From: Mycobacteriales bacterium
GTDB lineage: Bacteria; Actinomycetota; Actinomycetes; Mycobacteriales; SCTD01
Assembly: GCA_040902655.1 (NCBI GenBank)
Contig: JBBDWV010000028.1
Span: 63,627-127,626 of the forward strand
DNA length: 64,000 nucleotides
Direction of reading: 5' to 3'
The notes under the pieces are model-generated. The model did not search any database, was not told the origin of the DNA, and saw nothing but the letters and a program-made list of their open reading frames with translations. Position numbers and translations under genes: made by a program. This document shows positions 60,849-64,000 of the stretch, one piece after another (the stretch's first letter is position 1; each line of letters opens with the position of its first letter).

Positions 60849-61168
60849 CCAACCCCAAGGACTACGTCGTCCGAGGTGATGCCAGCATCGACGACGTCGA
60901 CCTCGACGTTGAAGTGGTCACCGTCAAGGGACGGCGACTCACCGAAGCCGGTGCCGAACAGCTTGCTCAAGAGACTCTGGCCGAGGCGCGTCTACGCAAC
61001 CTGATCCCGGGTCGTAAGTCGCTCAGCGAAGGATCCACCCACTCGCCGCGGGTCCAGTTCCGGGTACCCAAGGCGGTCGCGATCGAGGCCCAGAACCGCG
61101 CTCGGGCGGAAGGCAAGTCGCTCTCCGAGTTGGCCAGGGAGGCACTACTGCGCTATCTGGCCTCGTAG
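60845..61168 (+). CDS. Antitoxin with ribbon-helix-helix C-terminus
   Basis: 107 residues; ATG within the toxin stop. The C-terminal ~40 residues (RVQFRVPKAVAIEAQNRARA, then LSELAREALLRYL) are a CopG/RHH-type DNA-binding domain. N-terminal ~50 residues probably bind the toxin. Toxin-first order, as in brnTA. Confidence 0.72.
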   Translation: MTNPKDYVVRGDASIDDVDLDVEVVTVKGRRLTEAGAEQLAQETLAEARLRNLIPGRKSLSEGSTHSPRVQFRVPKAVAIEAQNRARAEGKSLSELAREALLRYLAS

Positions 61169-61192
61169 CTCAAAGGGGACGTACTGGCTCTT

Positions 61193-61219
61193 GACCAGGT
61201 TGACCATCCTGCTGTGGAC
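61193..61219. repeat. 27-bp direct repeat copy R3
   Basis: GACCAGGTTGACCATCCTGC then TGTGGAC; two changes from consensus. It starts 25 nt after the antitoxin stop, and 748 bp after R2. Confidence 0.7.
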
Positions 61220-61324
61220 GCCGGCGGAGGGTCACCGACGCCGTGCCCCATGAGAGCGGGCCGCGCGTTGTCACTGTCCAGTCATGCGCTCGTCGGCTGG
61301 GTGCCCTTCTCCACAACCGTGACC

Positions 61325-61510
61325 TCAGGAGGCCAGCCACGCCGTCCAGCGCCGCAGCTCCAGCTGGTAGCGCCGGTCGGCATCGTCGTCGCCGTCGAGC
61401 AGTGGGCCGTCGTAGCTCGGAGAGAGCAGCAGCTCGGCATCGCGGTCCGGGTCGAGCTCGGCGGGACCGGTGAGATCGGGTGAAGCGACCGACATCCAGC
61501 GACGTGCCAC
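61325..61510 (-). CDS. Small acidic hypothetical protein
   Basis: 61 residues from the GTG at 61510 with GGAGGATGCC as a good ribosome site; an ATG at 61495 is an alternative. The sequence is acidic with LDPDRDAELLLSPSYDGPLL and ends YQLELRRWTAWLAS. I do not recognise the family. Divergent from recC. Codon bias in this frame looks genuine. Confidence 0.55.
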   Translation of the reverse strand: MARRWMSVASPDLTGPAELDPDRDAELLLSPSYDGPLLDGDDDADRRYQLELRRWTAWLAS

Positions 61511-61694
61511 GGCATCCTCCGGGGGCTCCGCCCGCGTGTCGAGCGGTGACTGCAAGGTGTAGCGAATGCCACCGACAGTTCCCGCCGTGCACCATCGGCG
61601 GGGACGAGCAGGGCGCGCGCGACCTGACCGTGGCGTCGCCGGACGGCACGCGCCGCCGGCCCCACGCGCGGTAGGAAGGTCCGGTGAGGCGACC

Positions 61695-64000
61695 GTGCTG
61701 AGGCTGCACTGTGCGGAGCGGACCGACCTGCTGGCCGATGCGCTCGCGCAGGTCCTCGCGACGCCGCTCGGCGACCCGCTCACACGCGAGGTCGTCGCCG
61801 TCCCCGCCAAGGGCGTCGAGCGCTGGCTGACACAGCGACTGTCGACCGTGCTCGGGGCAGGGGAGGCGCAGGACGGCGTCGCCGCGCACATCGCGTTCCC
61901 CAGCCCGACCCGCTTGGTCGACGAGGCCGTCGCGGCAGCCGGGAGGATGGACGCCGACGACGACCCCTGGGCGCCGTCGCGCGTGCTGTGGCAGCTGCTC
62001 GCGATCATCGACGGCTGCGTCGACGAAACCTGGTGCAGCGTGCTCGCCGGCCATCTGGGCACCGGCGAGGACAGCCACCGCGCCGGCCGGCGCTACGCCG
62101 CCGCAGAGCACCTGCGCGACCTCTACCGGTCGTACGCGGCGCACCGCCCGCGCATGCTGGTGGACTGGGCGGGCGGGGACGACACCGACGGCGCGGGCCG
62201 GGCGCTGGACAGCGAACAGTGCTGGCAGGCCGAGCTGTGGCGCCGGCTGCGTGCCCGGCTCGACGCCCCGAGCCCGGCCGAGCGGCTCGACGGCACCTGC
62301 CGGACGCTGCGCGAGGACCCCGGCTGCAGCGAGCTGCCCGAGCGGCTGTCGTTGTTCGGCGCCACCCGGCTGACCACCGAGCAGCGGGCCGTCCTGCGGG
62401 CCCTGGCCGAGCACCGCGAGGTGCACCTGTGGCTTCCGCACCCGAGCCCCACCCTGTGGGACCGGCTCGCCGGCAGCCCGGCGCCCGGCAGCCCGGCGCC
62501 CGGCAGCCCGGTGCCCGGCAGCCCGGTGCCCGGCAGGCGGCGCGACGACCGGAGCGCCCTGACGATCCGCCACCCGCTGCTGGCCAGCCTGTCCCGCGAC
62601 ACCCGGGAGCTGCAGCTGCTGCTCGGCGACGTCGACGACGTCCACCACCCGGCCGGGCCGGGGCGCGGCACCCTGCTGGGCCAGCTGCAGACGGCGATCC
62701 GCGACGACCTGCCCCCGCAGGCGGGCGCGACCGCCGACGGCACGATCCAGGTGCACGCCTGCCACGGTCCGGCCCGCCAGGTCGAGGTGCTGCGCGAGGC
62801 GCTGCTCCACCTCTTCGAGCAGGACTGCACGCTCGAGCCGCGCGACGTCCTCGTGATGTGCCCCGACGTCGAGAGCTACGCGCCGCTGGTCCGTGCCGCC
62901 TTCGGGCTGCCGGGACAGGGTCACCCGGGGCAGGGTCACCCGGGGCACCGGCTGCGGGTGCGCCTGGCGGACCGCTCCCTGCAGCAGACCAACCCGCTGC
63001 TCGACACCCTGGCGAACCTGCTCCGGCTCGCCGACGGCCGGGTCACTGCCAGCCAGGTGCTCGACCTGGCGGCCAGCGCCCCAGTACGACGACGGTTCGG
63101 CTTGCGTGACGACGACCTCGAACGGTTGCGGGACTGGGCCGCGCGGGCGGGCGTGCGGTGGGCGCTCGGCTCGCAGCAGCGGGAGGCGTACGCGCTGCAG
63201 GGCGTTCCGCAGAACACCTGGGACACCGGGCTGGACCGGCTGCTGCTCGGTGTGGCCGCCGACGAGAGCGAGCCGGCGTGGCTCGGGCTGGCGCTGCCGC
63301 TCGACGACGTCGACAGCAGCGACATCGACCTGGCCGGCCGGCTCGCCGAGCTGCTCGACCGGCTGGACGGCGTGCTGCGCCGGCTGCAGGGGCCGCAGAC
63401 CGTCGGTACGTGGGTCGAGGTGCTCGGCGAGGCGCTGGACCTGCTCACCGACGTCCCCGACGACGACGCCTGGCAGCTCACGCAGGCCCGCCGCCAGCTG
63501 GCCGAGGCGGCCGAGCACGGGCAGGACGCGCTGCTACGGCTGGCCGACCTGCGCGTGCTGCTGGCCGGCCGGCTCGCGGGGCGGCCGACCCGGGCCAACT
63601 TCCGCACCGGCGAGCTGACCGTCGCCACGATGGTGCCGATGCGCTCGGTCCCGCAACGGGTCGTCGCGCTGCTCGGGTTGGACGACGGCGTCTTCCCCCG
63701 GGGCGGCAGCGTCGACGGCGACGACGTCCTGCAGCGCGATCCCTGCCTGGGTGAGCGCGACGTGCGCAGCGAGGACCGGCAGCTGCTGCTCGACGCGCTG
63801 ATGTCGGCCGGGGACCAGCTGCTGCTGCTCTACACCGGCGCCGACCCGGTCACCGGGGCGAACCGCCCGCCCGCCGTCCCGCTCGGCGAGTTGTTCGACG
63901 TCGTCCGGGAGATGGTCGGCGACACGACACTGGCGGAGGTGCTGACCCGCCATCCGCTGCAGCCCTTCGACGCGCGGAACTTCGATGCCGCCCGCCCGTT
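61695..64000 (+). CDS. recC: Exodeoxyribonuclease V subunit gamma, partial
   Basis: 768 complete codons; the gene runs off the right edge (RecC is usually ~1100 residues). GTG start at 61695. VVAVPAKGVERWLTQRLS and FPSPTRLVDEAV at the N-terminus, LSLFGATRLTTEQRAVLRAL and the inactive-helicase region IQVHACHGPARQVEVLREAL, then MVPMRSVPQRVVALLGLDDG match RecC. It recognises Chi and joins RecB and RecD in double-strand break repair. Short repeated Gly-Ser-Pro linkers are inserted at residues ~260-279. Confidence 0.93.
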   Translation, partial: MLRLHCAERTDLLADALAQVLATPLGDPLTREVVAVPAKGVERWLTQRLSTVLGAGEAQDGVAAHIAFPSPTRLVDEAVAAAGRMDADDDPWAPSRVLWQLLAIIDGCVDETWCSVLAGHLGTGEDSHRAGRRYAAAEHLRDLYRSYAAHRPRMLVDWAGGDDTDGAGRALDSEQCWQAELWRRLRARLDAPSPAERLDGTCRTLREDPGCSELPERLSLFGATRLTTEQRAVLRALAEHREVHLWLPHPSPTLWDRLAGSPAPGSPAPGSPVPGSPVPGRRRDDRSALTIRHPLLASLSRDTRELQLLLGDVDDVHHPAGPGRGTLLGQLQTAIRDDLPPQAGATADGTIQVHACHGPARQVEVLREALLHLFEQDCTLEPRDVLVMCPDVESYAPLVRAAFGLPGQGHPGQGHPGHRLRVRLADRSLQQTNPLLDTLANLLRLADGRVTASQVLDLAASAPVRRRFGLRDDDLERLRDWAARAGVRWALGSQQREAYALQGVPQNTWDTGLDRLLLGVAADESEPAWLGLALPLDDVDSSDIDLAGRLAELLDRLDGVLRRLQGPQTVGTWVEVLGEALDLLTDVPDDDAWQLTQARRQLAEAAEHGQDALLRLADLRVLLAGRLAGRPTRANFRTGELTVATMVPMRSVPQRVVALLGLDDGVFPRGGSVDGDDVLQRDPCLGERDVRSEDRQLLLDALMSAGDQLLLLYTGADPVTGANRPPAVPLGELFDVVREMVGDTTLAEVLTRHPLQPFDARNFDAARP
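62472..62531 (+). repeat. 15-bp tandem repeat inside recC
   Basis: Four units of GGCAGCCCGGCGCCC (last two have T for C at position 11) encode GSPAP, GSPAP, GSPVP, GSPVP in frame at residues 260-279. A second, two-unit 15-bp repeat encoding GQGHP lies at 62913-62942. Both preserve the frame and sit in loops. Confidence 0.85.

Overview
The window is very GC-rich chromosomal DNA with GTG and TTG starts, many 4-nt ATGA/GTGA overlaps between genes, and a typical actinobacterial gene set: class II NrdJ with NrdR, linked katG/furA, a DUF1918 protein, a PucR-type regulator and RecC. It most likely comes from a soil-type, aerobic actinomycete. I cannot fix the genus from sequence alone.

Layout. 1-10.7 kb: a cluster of exported hydrolases. 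Two ceramidase-like proteins (one cut by the window edge) read leftward. A PucR-type regulator, a CocE/X-Pro-type hydrolase, a prolyl-oligopeptidase-like hydrolase and a Tat-exported PHP phosphoesterase read rightward. Three near-identical 16-bp dyads lie upstream of the ceramidase, pucR and cocE genes and are good candidates for the PucR operator. 10.7-13.4 kb: an intact ABC permease/ATPase pair fed by a second pair that has been fused and wrecked by a deletion. 13.5-21.7 kb: a flavoprotein dehydrogenase, a cation/proton antiporter, the 5-oxoprolinase genes pxpABC, small stress proteins, and an ABC exporter with a TetR gene. 21.7-28.1 kb: a VapBC module, nrdR-nrdJ with a clear promoter and candidate NrdR sites, a methyltransferase, and a Phd/PIN module with a palindromic operator.

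28.1-33 kb is a decay zone. It holds remnants of a cation antiporter, an MscS channel and a YetF-like protein, among intact DUF4230, TrkA_C and BCCT transporter genes. 33.2-44.1 kb is a defence island: a frameshifted DUF91/NucS-like nuclease gene, a PGN_0703-type putative restriction endonuclease, a macro-domain protein, a PIN/Phd module and a complete Wadjet operon jetABCD. JetABC form an SMC-like DNA-extruding complex and JetD is the nuclease; together they act against small circular DNA.

44.3-52.3 kb carries small monooxygenase/cupin genes, katG-furA, a phosphatase/XRE divergent pair and a penicillin-acylase family protein with an LPATG cell-wall sorting signal. 52.4-57.3 kb holds the most interesting unassigned unit: a compact SNF2-family helicase translationally coupled to a 649-residue protein with a zinc ribbon and a coiled coil, divergent from a pRiA4b ORF-3-like gene. 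57.5-61.7 kb has small metabolic genes, then two toxin-antitoxin modules lying between three copies of a 27-bp direct repeat. The window ends inside recC.

In all there are five toxin-antitoxin modules. Coding assignments rest on motif recognition by eye; no database search was possible.
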